Shown here in pieces: positions 13,001-13,213 of a DNA stretch of 13,213 nucleotides (the stretch's first letter is position 1; each line of letters opens with the position of its first letter). This DNA is from Bacillota bacterium. Lineage in GTDB: Bacteria; Bacillota; Sulfobacillia; Thermaerobacterales; Thermaerobacteraceae. The DNA lies in the NCBI GenBank assembly GCA_003242195.1, contig QGUQ01000014.1, positions 1 through 13,213 on the forward strand, in the 5' to 3' direction. The notes under the pieces were generated by a model. It ran no database searches, was not told where the DNA came from, and saw nothing but the letters and a program-made list of their open reading frames with translations. The translations under genes and the position numbers were made by a program.

Positions 13001-13213
13001 TCCGGTTCCTCCCCCAGCTCGCGCAGTTGTGACAGGGCTTCATCGACGCTCAGGCGCCCCAGCCGTACCTGCTCGAGGATCTGCTTGCGGCGCCCGCGGG
13101 GGCCGGGCTCGCCCGTTTCCACCGGCCCGCCCAGCGCCTCGATGCTGTCCACGAGCTTTTTCCGGAGGGTCGGGAAAGACACCCGGGGAAGCGCCCCTAT
13201 CTCCCCAAGGTTA
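12997..13213 (-). CDS. DUF2089-family protein, C-terminal part (cut by window edge)
   Basis: The frame is open to the window's right edge. The visible 71 residues show NLGEIGALPRVSFPTLRKKL followed by VDSIEALGG, matching the helix-turn-helix-like region of DUF2089 proteins (pattern: GNxKEVxxxLGxSYPTVRxxLDxxxxALG). After a short Pro/Gly linker comes RRKQILEQVRLGRLSVDEAL, the two-helix tail typical of the family. A GTG at 13182 could be read as a start, but it lies inside the SFPTLR motif, so the gene almost certainly begins outside the window, where the usual zinc-ribbon region would be. Its stop overlaps the DUF4097 start (ATGA). It may be a DNA-binding regulator of this unit. Confidence 0.8.
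   Translation of the reverse strand, partial: NLGEIGALPRVSFPTLRKKLVDSIEALGGPVETGEPGPRGRRKQILEQVRLGRLSVDEALSQLRELGEEPE

Noticed and set aside
13180..13182. GTG at 13182 as the start of a complete 61-residue gene
   Set aside because: The frame continues upstream to the window edge through residues that fit the DUF2089 helix-turn-helix pattern, so the GTG is internal.

Overview
The window is very GC-rich (about 70% by eye). It uses GTG and TTG starts alongside ATG, has strong Shine-Dalgarno (SD) sequences, and carries T-box riboswitch elements ahead of a tryptophan operon. T-boxes plus this base composition point to a high-GC member of the Bacillota, such as the Thermaerobacter/Symbiobacterium type. 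That placement is inference, because no rRNA or other phylogenetic marker is present.

Layout. (1) 1-987, plus strand: the tail of one gene, probably a sugar-ABC permease, and a complete MalG-type sugar permease. (2) 1153-2025, plus: a stand-alone alpha/beta hydrolase of the proline-iminopeptidase type with a plausible promoter of its own. (3) 2106-3378, minus: a two-gene unit encoding an exported or anchored DUF4097 beta-repeat protein with a recurring Met-Gly motif, and a small DUF6249-like membrane protein. (4) 3379-4169: a non-coding regulatory region. It holds a near-consensus sigma-A promoter, a full T-box with a UGG (Trp) specifier and an intrinsic terminator, then a second and much shorter T-box module with its own antiterminator and terminator. 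(5) 4170-11424, plus: the complete operon trpE-G-D-C-F-B-A, which takes chorismate to tryptophan. Nearly every junction is an ATGA or GTGA overlap. Two junctions (D/C and F/B) carry small open frames that bridge the gap. A perfect 11-bp stem-loop sits on the trpA stop codon. (6) 11400-13213, minus: a DUF2089-family regulator-like protein (cut by the window edge), a soluble DUF4097 protein with a Gly-Ala-Gly repeat and a C-terminal helical module resembling the DUF2089 tail, and an unrecognised 123-residue protein that converges on and overlaps trpA.

How it works together. The trp operon is expected to be transcribed through both T-box decision points only when uncharged tRNA-Trp accumulates. 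TrpE also keeps its tryptophan-binding motif, so enzyme feedback should act as well. The trp operon is flanked by two DUF4097 loci whose repeat ladders have almost the same spacing but different turn motifs, one predicted outside the membrane and one in the cytoplasm. The most unusual items are the tandem complete-plus-truncated T-box leader, the two matching DUF4097 ladders, the mini-ORF at trpD/trpC, and an apparently missing conserved Glu in TrpC.
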